DNA from: Streptomyces hygroscopicus
GTDB lineage: Bacteria > Actinomycetota > Actinomycetes > Streptomycetales > Streptomycetaceae
Direction: 5' to 3'
DNA: 64,000 nt
Assembly: GCF_026168105.1 (NCBI RefSeq)
Contig: NZ_LBMW01000003.1
Location: 1 to 64,000 of the forward strand
Shown in pieces: positions 18,008-26,804 of this stretch. The notes under the pieces are model-generated. The model was not told the origin of the DNA and ran no database searches. It saw nothing but the letters and a program-made list of their open reading frames with translations. Made by a program: the position numbers and the translations under genes. How positions within the stretch are numbered: the stretch's first letter is position 1; each line of letters opens with the position of its first letter.

Positions 18008-18694
18008 ATGATCGGGGGCATGGCTGAACGTGTTGTGGCCGCCTGCGACGGGGCTTCGAAGGGAAACCCGGGACCTGCCGGATGGGCCTGGGTGGTCGCC
18101 GACCACGACGAGGTCCCCGGCCGCTGGGAGGCCGGCCCGCTGGGCACGACGACCAACAACGTCGCCGAACTCACGGCGCTGGAACGCCTGTTGACCGCCG
18201 TCGCCCGGGATGTCCCGCTGGAGATCCGGATGGACTCCCAGTACGCGATGAAGGCCGTCACGACCTGGCTGCCCAACTGGAAGCGCAACGGCTGGAAGAC
18301 CGCCGCCGGCAAGCCCGTCGCCAACCAGGAACTGGTCGCGCACATCGACGAGCTGCTCGACGGCCGTGAGGTCGAGTTCCGCTACGTCCCCGCACACCAG
18401 GTCGGCGGCGACCCCCTCAACGACTTCGCGGACCGCGCCGCAAGCCAGGCGGCCACCCTCCAGGAGCAGGCGGGAAGCAACCACGGCTCGCCGGAGCCGC
18501 CACCGTCGCCCGACCCGGTCGCCTCCGCACCGGGCCGCCGCGGCACGCCCGCGAGGAAACGCACCTCCAGCCGCACGATCAAGGCGAAGTTCCCGGGCCG
18601 CTGCGTCTGCGGACGCTCCTATGCGGCGGGCGACCCCATCGCCAGGAACGCCCAGGGCTGGGGCCACCCGGAGTGCCGGACGACCGGCGACTAG
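18008..18694 (+). CDS. Ribonuclease HI with C-terminal zinc-like extension
   Basis: A 228-residue protein. Residues about 8-150 are RNase H1: CDGASKGN (D14), ELTALE (E54), MDSQYA (D76) and a late ADRAA aspartate form the D-E-D-D catalytic set. It cleaves RNA in RNA-DNA hybrids. After a Pro/Ser linker, the C-terminus has PGRCVCGRSYAAGDPIARN...HPECR, a small Cys/His module that could bind zinc or nucleic acid. ATG 18008 has AGGA 7 bases upstream; ATG 18020 is an alternative with a poorly spaced GGGGG. Confidence 0.88.
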   Translation: MIGGMAERVVAACDGASKGNPGPAGWAWVVADHDEVPGRWEAGPLGTTTNNVAELTALERLLTAVARDVPLEIRMDSQYAMKAVTTWLPNWKRNGWKTAAGKPVANQELVAHIDELLDGREVEFRYVPAHQVGGDPLNDFADRAASQAATLQEQAGSNHGSPEPPPSPDPVASAPGRRGTPARKRTSSRTIKAKFPGRCVCGRSYAAGDPIARNAQGWGHPECRTTGD

Positions 18695-18942
18695 GCGGTC
18701 TCCGACGAGACGCGGCGCCCGCCCGGCGGGCATCGGCGGACACCTCCTGGCGGCGTCCTGCCCGGTCGACGGGACGGGCACGGCGCCGGGCAGGCCCGCA
18801 GGCGGGGCACCGCGCCGAGGCACGACCGGTCCTGCGACGTACCTCGTGACGGTCCCCTGCCGTTCGGCCGCCTTCCGGTGGCGGCGCTCCCCGTGCGGCG
18901 GCTTGCTGGTGCCAGGAGCCGCCGAGTGGAAGCGAGCCGTGC

Positions 18943-19620
18943 ATGTCGAGAACGGGGCCCACGCGGCAGGTGCTGCAGACTCCGCGGGCCGCCGGGCTGG
19001 CAGGAGTCGTCTTCGCGCTGCTCCTCGCGGCGGCGATCATCCTGATCCGGCTGGGGATCCCCGAGGGCGCCGAAGCGGTCCCCCCTCAGGGATTCACCGA
19101 CTCCGCGCGGCGCGAAGCGGTGCGGGCGGCACTCGCGCTCGTACCGTTCGCCGGCATCTTCTTCCTCTGGTTCCTCGGCGTCATTCGGACCCATGTCGGC
19201 GACGCCGAGGACAAGTTCCTCGCCACGGTGCTCCTCGGCAGCGGGCTGGTCTTCGTGGCCACCATGTTCGGGGCGGCGGCCGCCGCCGATGGCGTGCTGG
19301 CCACCGCCAACCCGTCCGGCAGCCCACCCGGCCCGCCCACCTGGGACTTCGGCCGCCACTTCGCGTACACGCTGATGACGGGATACGCGATGCGGATGGC
19401 TGCGGTCTTCGCGGCCTCCATGTCCACGATCGGGCACCGCCTGGGGGTCCTGCCGCGCCCGCTGACCCTGCTGGGTCTCCTCACCGCACTCACGCTGCTC
19501 TTCGTCGCGACGAACGTGCCCTGGTCGGAGCTGGTCTTTCCGGCCTGGTCGCTGATCATCAGCCTGCACATCCTCGTGGCGAACCGCCGCTCCCGGCCAG
19601 GCACCCCGGCGGTGTCCTGA
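18943..19620 (+). CDS. Integral membrane protein, function unknown
   Basis: A 225-residue protein with about five hydrophobic helices (near 18-38, 61-80, 92-113, 140-160 and 175-215), and a short basic N-terminus and C-terminus. No catalytic motif is recognised. A hairpin at 19724-19765 lies between it and the ferredoxin gene, so it is probably a separate transcription unit. Confidence 0.72.
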   Translation: MSRTGPTRQVLQTPRAAGLAGVVFALLLAAAIILIRLGIPEGAEAVPPQGFTDSARREAVRAALALVPFAGIFFLWFLGVIRTHVGDAEDKFLATVLLGSGLVFVATMFGAAAAADGVLATANPSGSPPGPPTWDFGRHFAYTLMTGYAMRMAAVFAASMSTIGHRLGVLPRPLTLLGLLTALTLLFVATNVPWSELVFPAWSLIISLHILVANRRSRPGTPAVS

Positions 19621-19723
19621 CGCGGAAGCGGGTGGCGGCGTGCCCCGTCACCCCTTCGGCGTGCCTTGGCGAGCGCGGCCCGGTCCGGCCCTCGATGCTG
19701 TGGCGTGGGGGCAGATGACCGCC

Positions 19724-19765
19724 GTCCGTCGGGGCGCCCGCCGAGCGGGCGGCGCCCCGACGGAC
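19724..19765. terminator. Strong hairpin before the ferredoxin gene
   Basis: Perfect 15-bp stem (19724-19738 with 19751-19765), 12-base loop. It is likely the terminator of the membrane-protein gene; since it ends 26 bases before the ferredoxin start it could alternatively be a leader structure. Confidence 0.7.
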
Positions 19766-19791
19766 CTGGCAGCCGAAGGGGCCGAACGTTG

Positions 19792-20037
19792 ATGAGGCTT
19801 GTCGTCGATCTCAACAAGTGCCAGGGATATGCCCAGTGCGCGTTTCTCGCGCCGGATGTCTTCGCCATGCACGGCGAGGAGTCGCTCGTGTACAACCCAC
19901 TCGCCGAACAGGAGCAGCGGGAGAGGGTGGCGCGCGCCGTCGCTGCCTGCCCGGTGCAGGCGATCACGGCCGACGGACTGGACGACGCCGGCGAGCCGCC
20001 CGCCGAGCCCGGGCAGGAGGCGGCCCATGGACGGTGA
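19792..20037 (+). CDS. P450-associated ferredoxin ([3Fe-4S]-type)
   Basis: An 81-residue ferredoxin with a single cluster motif: C10-x2-Y13-x2-C16 and C53-P. The middle position that would be Cys in a [4Fe-4S] ferredoxin is Tyr, a pattern typical of the [3Fe-4S] ferredoxins that feed cytochromes P450. It is followed with an 11-base overlap by a ferredoxin reductase and then a P450, giving a complete electron chain NAD(P)H to reductase to ferredoxin to P450. Confidence 0.9.
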   Translation: MRLVVDLNKCQGYAQCAFLAPDVFAMHGEESLVYNPLAEQEQRERVARAVAACPVQAITADGLDDAGEPPAEPGQEAAHGR

Positions 20038-21421
20038 CGCATTCCTCGAGTGGCTCAGACGCGAGGGCCGGATCGTGATCGTGGGTGCCTCGCTGGCGGG
20101 GCTGCGGGCCGCCGAAGTCCTGCGCGCCGAGGGGTTCTCCGGATCGCTCACCATGATCGGCGACGAGCCGTACGAGCCGTACGACCGTCCGCCGCTGTCC
20201 AAGGCGGTCCTGCTGGGCAAGGCGTCCCCGCAGCACACCGAGTTGCCCCGGCGCCGGGAGATCGACGCGAAGTGGCGCCTCGGCGTCGCGGCGACCGGCC
20301 TCGACCTGGCGGCCAAACGGGTCCGGCTCGCCGACGGCGACGAGGTGGAGTACGACCGGCTGCTGATCGCGACCGGAGTACGCGCCAGGCCGTGGCCGAA
20401 GGAGTCGGAGGCGCAGCTGGACGGGGTGTTCGTGCTGCGCACACGTGACGACGCGGCGGGCCTGCACCGGCGGCTGAAGGCCTCGCCGCGGCGGGTGTTC
20501 GTGATCGGCGCCGGTTTCACCGGTTCGGAGATCGCCTCCGCATGCCGGGAGCAGGGCGTCGCGGTCACCGTGGCGGAGCGCGCGGGCGCCCCCCTGGTCG
20601 GCGCCCTCGGCGGGGTGGTGGGCGCGGTGGCCGCGGAACTGCACCGGGAGAACGGCGTGGACCTGCGCACCGGTGTCATGGTCACCGCCCTGGAGGGTGA
20701 CTCGTCGGGCCGGGTGCGGGCCGCCCATCTCTCCGACGGCACGGTGGTCGAGACGGACGTGGTGATCGTCTCGCTCGGTGCGACCCGCAACACCGAGTGG
20801 CTGGCCGGGTCCGGGCTCGGGGCCGGCCCCCGGGGCATCGCCTGCGACGCGGGCTGCCGGGCTTTCGACTTCCGGGGCATCGTCACCGACGACATCTTCG
20901 TCGCCGGTGATGTGGCCCGGTCCCCGCACCCGCTGTTCAACTACCAGTTCCTGTCCCTCGAGCACTGGGGCAACGCCGTCACCCAGGCCGAGGTCGCCGC
21001 GCACAACATGATCAGCGCCAGTGCCGAGCGGCAACCGCACATGTGGGTCCCCGCCTTCTGGTCGTCACAGTTCGGCGTGAACATCAAGTCGGTCGGTGTC
21101 CCGTCCCTGGGCGAGCAGATCATGATCACACAAGGGTCGCTCGCGGAGCGCCGGTTCATCGGGGTGTACGGCTACCAGGGCCGTGTCATCGCCGCCGTGA
21201 GCTTCGACAACACGCGATGGCTGGAGTTCTACCAGCGGTTGATCGAGTCGGGCGCGCCCTTCCCGGTGGAGTTCCCGACGGTGGACCGCCGTCCCGAGGG
21301 CCGGCAGCCGGTGCCGGCCGACTTCCCCGACCCGTCCCTGCCGAGTCACGGCCCGACCGTGACCCTCAGCGGTTACTCACCTGCCGACCGGCGGCTGGTC
21401 TTCACGCCGGGCCGCCACTGA
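20027..21421 (+). CDS. FAD-dependent ferredoxin reductase
   Basis: A 464-residue pyridine-nucleotide disulphide-fold oxidoreductase. It has the FAD site IVIVGASLAGLRAAE, the NAD(P) site VFVIGAGFTGSEIA, the FAD-contacting DIFVAGDVAR motif and the reductase C-terminal domain (W-x-S-x-Q near WSSQFGVNIK). It passes electrons to the ferredoxin encoded just before it. ATG 20027 has CAGGAGG 6 bases upstream and lies inside the end of the ferredoxin gene, which points to coupled translation. The C-terminus is extended by about 40 residues relative to many homologues. Confidence 0.92.
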   Translation: MDGDAFLEWLRREGRIVIVGASLAGLRAAEVLRAEGFSGSLTMIGDEPYEPYDRPPLSKAVLLGKASPQHTELPRRREIDAKWRLGVAATGLDLAAKRVRLADGDEVEYDRLLIATGVRARPWPKESEAQLDGVFVLRTRDDAAGLHRRLKASPRRVFVIGAGFTGSEIASACREQGVAVTVAERAGAPLVGALGGVVGAVAAELHRENGVDLRTGVMVTALEGDSSGRVRAAHLSDGTVVETDVVIVSLGATRNTEWLAGSGLGAGPRGIACDAGCRAFDFRGIVTDDIFVAGDVARSPHPLFNYQFLSLEHWGNAVTQAEVAAHNMISASAERQPHMWVPAFWSSQFGVNIKSVGVPSLGEQIMITQGSLAERRFIGVYGYQGRVIAAVSFDNTRWLEFYQRLIESGAPFPVEFPTVDRRPEGRQPVPADFPDPSLPSHGPTVTLSGYSPADRRLVFTPGRH

Positions 21422-21478
21422 CCGCCGGCCGGCGGTCCGCTCGGATCCCCTAGGCCCTTCACGCCCCAAGGACCCCTC

Positions 21479-22717
21479 ATGACGCAAGCCTCGCTCCTGC
21501 GCCAGATCACCGACTACGCCAATCGCGCCAACCCCTATCCGCTGTACGAGGAACTGCGCAAGACCCCGGTGCTGCACGAAGGGGACGGCGGCCCCTACCT
21601 CATCAGTTCGTACTGGGACATCGAGAGTCTGCTCCACGATCCGCGGATCAGTTCCGACGCCGCCAACCTTGCCGCCGCGGGCGCCGACGAAATGGGCGGC
21701 CCGGAGGCTACGGGACTGCCGCCGAGCTTCATCCGGCTCGACCCCCCGGAACACGACCGGCTTCGGCGCATCGCCAACCGTCCCTTCGGCCCGCCGCACA
21801 GCCCCCACAAGATGGACTCCATGCGGCCCGAACTCGCCGAGATCGTCTCCGGTCTGATCGACGGCCTTTCGGGCGAGGGGCAGATCGACCTGGTCGACCA
21901 GTTCGCCTACCCCTTCCCGGTGACCGTGATCTGCCGGCTGCTCGGGGTGCCGCGCGAGGACGAGCCCCGCTTCCGCAGCTGGGTCGACCCGATCGTCGCA
22001 GGCCTGGACCCGGACACGGGCAGGGAAGACGCGGAGCGCCAGAAGACCGCGCAGGAGGCACGGCTTCAGCTGGGCATGTACCTGGCCGGGCTGGTGGAGC
22101 AGCGAAGCAAGGAACCCCGTGACGACATGCTGTCCCAGCTGGTGACCAGCCACGGCCCGGACGGCCCCATGACCACGATGGAGGTGCTCAGCACCGCGGT
22201 GCTGCTGCTGATCGCGGGCCATGAGACGACGGTCAACCTCATCACCAACGGCATGCTCACCCTGCTGCGCCACCCGGAGGTCCTGCGGCGGCTGCGCGAC
22301 GAGCCCGGCCTGGCCGTGAACATCGTGGAGGAGCTGTTGCGCTACGAGCCGCCGGTGCAGCTCGTGCCGCAGCGCACCTGCATCGCGGACATCGACGTGC
22401 GCGGGATCACCATTCCGAAGGGCTCGAGGATCTGGCTCGTGCTCGCCGCGGGCAACAGGGACCCGGAGCGCTTCGAGGACCCCGACCGCTTCGACCCGGA
22501 CCGCCGGGACATCCAGCACCTGGGCTTCGGCAGCGGTGTCCACAGTTGTTTCGGCGCGCCGCTGGCCCGGCTGGAGGCACAGATCGCCCTGTACGAACTG
22601 GCGCGCCGGCTCGACAACCCCCGACTGGTCGAGGACCCGCCGCCCTACCGGCGGAACGCGGTGCTGCGCGGCCCGCGCCATCTGAACATCGCCATCGACG
22701 GTGTGCGTCCCCGATGA
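21479..22717 (+). CDS. Cytochrome P450 monooxygenase
   Basis: A 412-residue soluble bacterial P450. The I-helix oxygen motif is AGHETT (246-251), the K-helix ExxR is E285-R288, and the heme loop GFGSGVHSCFG supplies the Cys ligand C357. It hydroxylates or otherwise oxidises a substrate using electrons from the two upstream gene products, 57 bases away. The substrate cannot be inferred; no polyketide, peptide or terpene gene flanks it. A bidirectional terminator follows. Confidence 0.94.
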   Translation: MTQASLLRQITDYANRANPYPLYEELRKTPVLHEGDGGPYLISSYWDIESLLHDPRISSDAANLAAAGADEMGGPEATGLPPSFIRLDPPEHDRLRRIANRPFGPPHSPHKMDSMRPELAEIVSGLIDGLSGEGQIDLVDQFAYPFPVTVICRLLGVPREDEPRFRSWVDPIVAGLDPDTGREDAERQKTAQEARLQLGMYLAGLVEQRSKEPRDDMLSQLVTSHGPDGPMTTMEVLSTAVLLLIAGHETTVNLITNGMLTLLRHPEVLRRLRDEPGLAVNIVEELLRYEPPVQLVPQRTCIADIDVRGITIPKGSRIWLVLAAGNRDPERFEDPDRFDPDRRDIQHLGFGSGVHSCFGAPLARLEAQIALYELARRLDNPRLVEDPPPYRRNAVLRGPRHLNIAIDGVRPR

Positions 22718-22734
22718 CCGCATGGGCCCCGGCC

Positions 22735-22768
22735 GCGGTGTGCGCCCCTGGTCAGGGGCGCACACCGC
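22735..22768. terminator. Bidirectional terminator between P450 and melC2
   Basis: 16-bp perfect inverted repeat (22735-22750 with 22753-22768) with only GT between the arms, between two convergent genes. Confidence 0.85.
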
Positions 22769-22789
22769 GAACACGGCGCTGCCGCGGCC

Positions 22790-23614
22790 TCAGTCGGTGT
22801 CGAACGTGTAGTAGGTCCTGTGGTCCAGCAGGTCCGCGGGGCGCACGTCGTTCCACGGCTTCATCGGCTCGTCGAGGTCCACCACGTTCGGGGTGCCGCG
22901 CAGCGGAAGGTAGCCGGAGCGCGGGTGCAGCCGCTGCCACTGGGCCCACAGTCTGTCGATGTAGGCGTGGTGCATCCAGAAGACGGGATCGTTGGGGGAG
23001 ACCCCGGTGGCCATCTGACCACCGACCCATACATGGACGCGGTTGTGCAGGTTGACGCCTCGCCAGCCCTCGAGATGGTTGCGGAAGCCGTCCGAGGCGC
23101 TGTTCCAGGGCGCCATGTCGTACGTGGACATGGCCAGCACGGAGTCGACCTCGGCCCGGGTCGGCAGCTCGCGTCCGCCGTTGCCGAGCTCGCGCCGCAA
23201 GTAGGTACGGTTGTCCACGCGCACGGTGATCTGCCAGTTGCCGGTGGCCGCGGCGAACGGGCCGTCCATCACCCGCCCGTCGAGGCTGCGTCCGGTGCCG
23301 CCGAGGAAGTCTGGTGCCCACAGCGACGAGCGCGGCGAGCGGTCGGTGGTCCAGTCCCAGTACGGCAGCGCGACTGAGGAGTCGACGGACTGCAGGGCCT
23401 GCTCGAACTCGATCAGGAACCTGCGGTGCCATGGCAGGAACGAAGGCGACCGGTGGCCCGTCCGCTCACCGGTGTCGGTGTCGCCCATGATGAAGGAGTT
23501 GTGCGTGGTGACGAAGGCGTCGTAGCGGCCGTCGCGCTTGAGCGCCACGAACGCGGCGACCAGCCGCCGCTTCTCCTCGGCGGTGAGGTTTGCCTGGTTC
23601 TTGCGTACGGTCAT
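22790..23614 (-). CDS. melC2: Tyrosinase
   Basis: A 274-residue type-3 copper enzyme of the usual Streptomyces length. The six copper-binding histidines are H38, H54, H63 (CuA) and H190, H194, H216 (CuB), matching the known MelC2 positions; WHRRFLIEFE and NDPVFWMHHAYIDRLW are clear. It oxidises tyrosine and dopa to quinones, the first step to melanin. No signal peptide: secretion and copper loading depend on MelC1, encoded just upstream (34-base gap) in the same operon. Confidence 0.96.
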   Translation of the reverse strand: MTVRKNQANLTAEEKRRLVAAFVALKRDGRYDAFVTTHNSFIMGDTDTGERTGHRSPSFLPWHRRFLIEFEQALQSVDSSVALPYWDWTTDRSPRSSLWAPDFLGGTGRSLDGRVMDGPFAAATGNWQITVRVDNRTYLRRELGNGGRELPTRAEVDSVLAMSTYDMAPWNSASDGFRNHLEGWRGVNLHNRVHVWVGGQMATGVSPNDPVFWMHHAYIDRLWAQWQRLHPRSGYLPLRGTPNVVDLDEPMKPWNDVRPADLLDHRTYYTFDTD

Positions 23615-23648
23615 GTGCGGGAACTCCTGAAGTCCTGGGTGCGGGCGG

Positions 23649-24050
23649 TCAGCTGAAAGGGACGAGCGCGGCGCCCTGCAACTGCACGACGGCGGCGCGT
23701 GCGACGGCCAGGGGGCTCGGCACGGGCTCGTAGTGGCTGACCACGCTGATCCAGCTGCCGTCCGCGTTCCGCATCACATGCAGTTCGACACCGTCGATGA
23801 ACACCCCGTACCCGAAGCCGTGGTGGTGACCGCCCAAGGCCGGGCGCCCCTGTATCCGGCGGCCCAGGTACACCTCGTCGAAGGACTCCGGGCCGCCGTG
23901 GTCGTGTCCGGAAGTGCCGGTGGACGAGGGCTGCCCGGCGGCGAAGGCCGTGACGGCCTGGACCCCCAGGCCGGCGGTGGCGGTGACGGCCGCCCCGGCC
24001 ACCAGGGCGCGTCGACGGGTGAGATCTTGGCTGCGGGGGCGTTCGGACAT
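23649..24050 (-). CDS. melC1: Tyrosinase co-factor / copper chaperone
   Basis: A 133-residue MelC1. A twin-arginine signal ([20 protein letters not shown], first 37 residues) is followed by HDHGG and a [23 protein letters not shown] core rich in copper-binding histidines. MelC1 delivers copper to apo-tyrosinase and carries it through the Tat pathway. ATG 24050 follows AGGAGG. It is the first gene of the melC operon. Confidence 0.95.
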   Translation of the reverse strand: MSERPRSQDLTRRRALVAGAAVTATAGLGVQAVTAFAAGQPSSTGTSGHDHGGPESFDEVYLGRRIQGRPALGGHHHGFGYGVFIDGVELHVMRNADGSWISVVSHYEPVPSPLAVARAAVVQLQGAALVPFS

Positions 24051-24393
24051 AGGAAGTCCTCCTGGATCGCGGCGGGTTGACGACCCGTCCTGCCTATCGG
24101 CCGACCGGCGCGACCGGGAAATCACAGACGGCAGGTTGGCTATGATCAGGACAATTGCCCATATGCCGTGCAAAGTTGAACAAAGATGATCTTGCTGTGA
24201 GGGGCGTCGGGGGTGCGCCGGACGGGAAAGTTCCGCCCCGTTGTGGAGTCCTCGAGGGGGATCCTTCGTGGCTCGGGCCCGACGGGTGGTCCCGCTCACG
24301 TCCGCGAAATGACGCGAACCATCCTCGGCCGCCCTCGGCAGGGTGCGCCGCCCGCCATCCCTGCCCGGCGGGCGCCGGACGTCGTTGATTTCC
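24051..24393. other. Divergent intergenic region between melC and MFS/TetR operons
   Basis: No gene is supported here. An AT-rich spot around 24120-24190 is a plausible melC promoter on the minus strand. The region leads into the MFS promoter at 24394. Confidence 0.4.
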
Positions 24394-24437
24394 TTGGTGA
24401 ACAGTCATTCACTCGCTATGGTGAATGGGTATTCACC
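24394..24437 (+). promoter_or_regulatory. Promoter with two TetR-type operators
   Basis: A -35 TTGGTG (24394-24399) and -10 TATGGT (24417-24422) are 17 bases apart. Operator 1, GGTGAACAGTCATTCACT (24396-24413), has one mismatch in its arms. Operator 2, GGTGAATGGGTATTCACC (24420-24437), is perfect. Both have the form GGTGAA-N6-TTCACY, centres 24 bp apart, overlapping the -35 and the -10. They probably bind the TetR protein encoded at 25974. Confidence 0.72.
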
Positions 24438-24468
24438 TGAATTCCCGTACCGACCGCTGGAGCGCCCC

Positions 24469-25968
24469 GTGGCCCCGATACCCGTCCCGCCCGCCCGGTC
24501 CGCGCCCCCTGCAGGACCGGCCGGGCGGCCGGGGATACGGGGTCGGTTGACGGTCCCGGTGCTCGCCCTCGGCGGCGCGCTCATGGCCGTCATGCAGACG
24601 GTTGTCGTGCCCCTGCTGCCCGACCTGCCCCGGCTCACCGGCGCCTCCGCGGGCACCGTCTCCTGGATGGTCACTGCCACACTGCTGTCCGGCGCGGTCC
24701 TCACCCCGGTGCTCGGGCGCGCCGGCGACATGTACGGCAAGCGGCGCGTGCTGCTGATCGCCCTCGCTCTCATGACGCTGGGCTCGCTGCTCTGCGCGCT
24801 CACGTCCGACGTCGGCGTGCTCATCACGGCACGTGCCCTGCAGGGCGCGGCGGCCGCCGTCGTCCCGCTGTCGATCAGCATCCTGCGCGACGAACTCCCG
24901 CCCGAGCGCACCGGATCCGCTGTCGCGCTCATGAGCTCCACCGTCGGCATCGGCGCGGCGCTCGGCCTGCCGCTGGCCGCGCTCGTCATCCAGTACGTGA
25001 ACTGGCACGCCATGTTCTGGGTGACCACCGGCCTCGGGTCCGTCGGTCTCCTGCTGGCCTGGTGGGCGGTGCGCGAGTCGCCCGTGCGGACACCCGGCCG
25101 CTTCGACGTCCTCGGGGCGCTGGGGCTCGCCGCCGGGCTGGTCTGCCTGCTGCTGGCCGTGTCCCAGGGGGGCGACTGGGGGTGGGGAAGCCCCAGGATT
25201 GCCGGGCTGTTCGCCGGCTGCGTCCTGATCCTGGCACTGTGGTGCCTCCAGCAACTGCGCGCCGAGCGGCCCCTGGTCGACCTGCGCCTCGCGTCCCGCA
25301 CCCGGGTCGCCCTGCCCCACCTCACGGCACTCCTCGTCGGCTTCGGCTTCTACGCCAATTCGCTCGTGACGGCACAGCTGGTCCAGGCGCCCAAGGCCAC
25401 CGGTTACGGGCTCGGTCTGTCGATCGTGGGCAGCGGTCTGTGCCTGCTGCCCGGCGGCGTGATCATGCTGCTGTTCTCGCCGCTCTCGGCCCGTATCTCG
25501 GCCGCCCGCGGCCCCCGGGTCACCCTCGCCCTCGGCGCGGCCGTCCTCGCCCTCGGCTACGCGGTGCGCATCGCGGACAGCCGCGACCTCTGGATGATCA
25601 TCGTGGGCGCAACGACGGTCGCCACCGGTACGACCCTCGCCTACTCGGCGCTGCCCACGCTGATCCTGCGCGCCGTACCGTCGGGCCAGACCGCATCGGC
25701 GAACGGTGTCAACGTGCTGATGCGCACCATCGGCCAGGCCACATGCAGCGCCGCCGTCGCCGCGATCCTGGTCCACCACACCAGCCCGGTCTCCGGTGCG
25801 CCGGTGCCCACGCTCCACGGCTATCTGCTGGCGTTCGCGATGGCGGGTAGCGTCGCACTGGTGGCCTGTGCCGTCGCCCTCGCCATCCCTGCGGACGGTG
25901 CCGGCGGTGTACGCCGTCTGCGCGGGAGTGCGGCGGCGTCCCACGACGAGGCGCTGGAAGGAGCCTGA
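24469..25968 (+). CDS. MFS multidrug exporter (DHA2/14-helix type)
   Basis: A 499-residue transporter with about 14 membrane helices. The loop motif GRAGDMYGKRRVLL (motif A) and GAALGLPLAALV (motif C, antiporter) are clear. It most likely exports drugs or metabolites with protons. GTG 24469 has GGAG at 6 bases and leaves both operators upstream of the gene; the earlier ATG at 24418 would sit inside the -10, so it is less likely. It is followed 5 bases later by its TetR regulator, so the operon is autoregulated. Confidence 0.88.
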   Translation: MAPIPVPPARSAPPAGPAGRPGIRGRLTVPVLALGGALMAVMQTVVVPLLPDLPRLTGASAGTVSWMVTATLLSGAVLTPVLGRAGDMYGKRRVLLIALALMTLGSLLCALTSDVGVLITARALQGAAAAVVPLSISILRDELPPERTGSAVALMSSTVGIGAALGLPLAALVIQYVNWHAMFWVTTGLGSVGLLLAWWAVRESPVRTPGRFDVLGALGLAAGLVCLLLAVSQGGDWGWGSPRIAGLFAGCVLILALWCLQQLRAERPLVDLRLASRTRVALPHLTALLVGFGFYANSLVTAQLVQAPKATGYGLGLSIVGSGLCLLPGGVIMLLFSPLSARISAARGPRVTLALGAAVLALGYAVRIADSRDLWMIIVGATTVATGTTLAYSALPTLILRAVPSGQTASANGVNVLMRTIGQATCSAAVAAILVHHTSPVSGAPVPTLHGYLLAFAMAGSVALVACAVALAIPADGAGGVRRLRGSAAASHDEALEGA

Positions 25969-25973
25969 GTACG

Positions 25974-26798
25974 GTGAGCACCTCGCCCATGACAGCCCGG
26001 ACGGATCACTCCACCTCGGACACCTCAACACCGGAACAAGGGGACCGTCCGGTCGGCCGCGACGCCGCGACGACCGCCGGGGCCGGGGCACGGCACGGGG
26101 CCGCCGGGTCCGAGCCCCCGGCATCCCACGGGGACGACGCACCCCGGCCCCCGGCACTGCGCCGCGCCGAAGGGACCAGAGCCCCCGGCCGTCGCGACGC
26201 CGAAGGGACCAGAGCCCCCGGCCGTCGCGACGCCGAAGGAACCAGAACCCCCGGCCGTCGCGACGCCGAAGCGACCAGGGCTGCCATCCTCCGTGCCGCC
26301 CGCCACCTCCTCGCCCGGCACGCCCACGCGGACATCACGCTCAAGGCTGTTGCCGACCGGGCCGGGGTCAGCCCGCCGCTGATCCTGAAGTACTTCGGCA
26401 ACAAGGAGACGCTCTTCTCCCAGGTCATGTCCTTCGAGACGGACGCCCTCGCGTTGCTGGACGCACCGCTCGCCGACCTCGGCCGGCACATGGTCCGCCA
26501 TGTTCTGGTGAGTCAGGCCGAACACGGCGCCGACCCCCTCCTGCGCATCGTGTTCGCGCCTCTGCACGGAGAGCAGGGCGACATTCTGCGCGCCAACTTC
26601 CGCACCCAGGTCGGCGACCGCCTCGCGGCGCGCCTGAGCGGTCCGGACGCGGGCCTGCGCGCGGAGCTCGCCGTGGGCACGCTGCTGGGCCTCGGGGTGA
26701 TGTTCGGCATCGCGCGCGGGACACACCTGCGCGCCGCCGACGTCGATGACATCGTGGACCGCTACGCACCGCTCGTGCAGGGGCAGCTGACTCCCTGA
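25974..26798 (+). CDS. TetR-family repressor with repetitive N-terminal arm
   Basis: A 274-residue protein from GTG 25974 (GGAAGGAG upstream). The first 100 residues are low complexity, with GRRDAEGTRAP repeated three times. The TetR DNA-binding domain follows (about 101-150: EATRAAILRAARHLLARHAHADITLKAVADRAGVSPPLILKYFGNKETLF), then the ligand-binding C-terminal domain. It is co-transcribed with the MFS gene and is the obvious ligand for the operators at 24396-24437. The basic repeat arm is unusual for TetR proteins and could add non-specific DNA contact. Confidence 0.88.
   Translation: MSTSPMTARTDHSTSDTSTPEQGDRPVGRDAATTAGAGARHGAAGSEPPASHGDDAPRPPALRRAEGTRAPGRRDAEGTRAPGRRDAEGTRTPGRRDAEATRAAILRAARHLLARHAHADITLKAVADRAGVSPPLILKYFGNKETLFSQVMSFETDALALLDAPLADLGRHMVRHVLVSQAEHGADPLLRIVFAPLHGEQGDILRANFRTQVGDRLAARLSGPDAGLRAELAVGTLLGLGVMFGIARGTHLRAADVDDIVDRYAPLVQGQLTP
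26165..26279 (+). repeat. 33-bp in-frame tandem repeat in the TetR gene
   Basis: Three units of 33 bp start at 26165, 26198 and 26231, with a partial fourth from 26264. Units 1 and 2 are identical across nearly the whole length; the third has two or three changes. Each codes for 11 residues, so copy number can change without a frameshift. Confidence 0.9.
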
Positions 26799-26804
26799 CC
26801 CGGG

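Noticed and set aside
26165..26279. Tandem repeats considered as a CRISPR-like array
   Set aside because: Units are contiguous, in frame, without spacers, and encode an 11-residue protein repeat.
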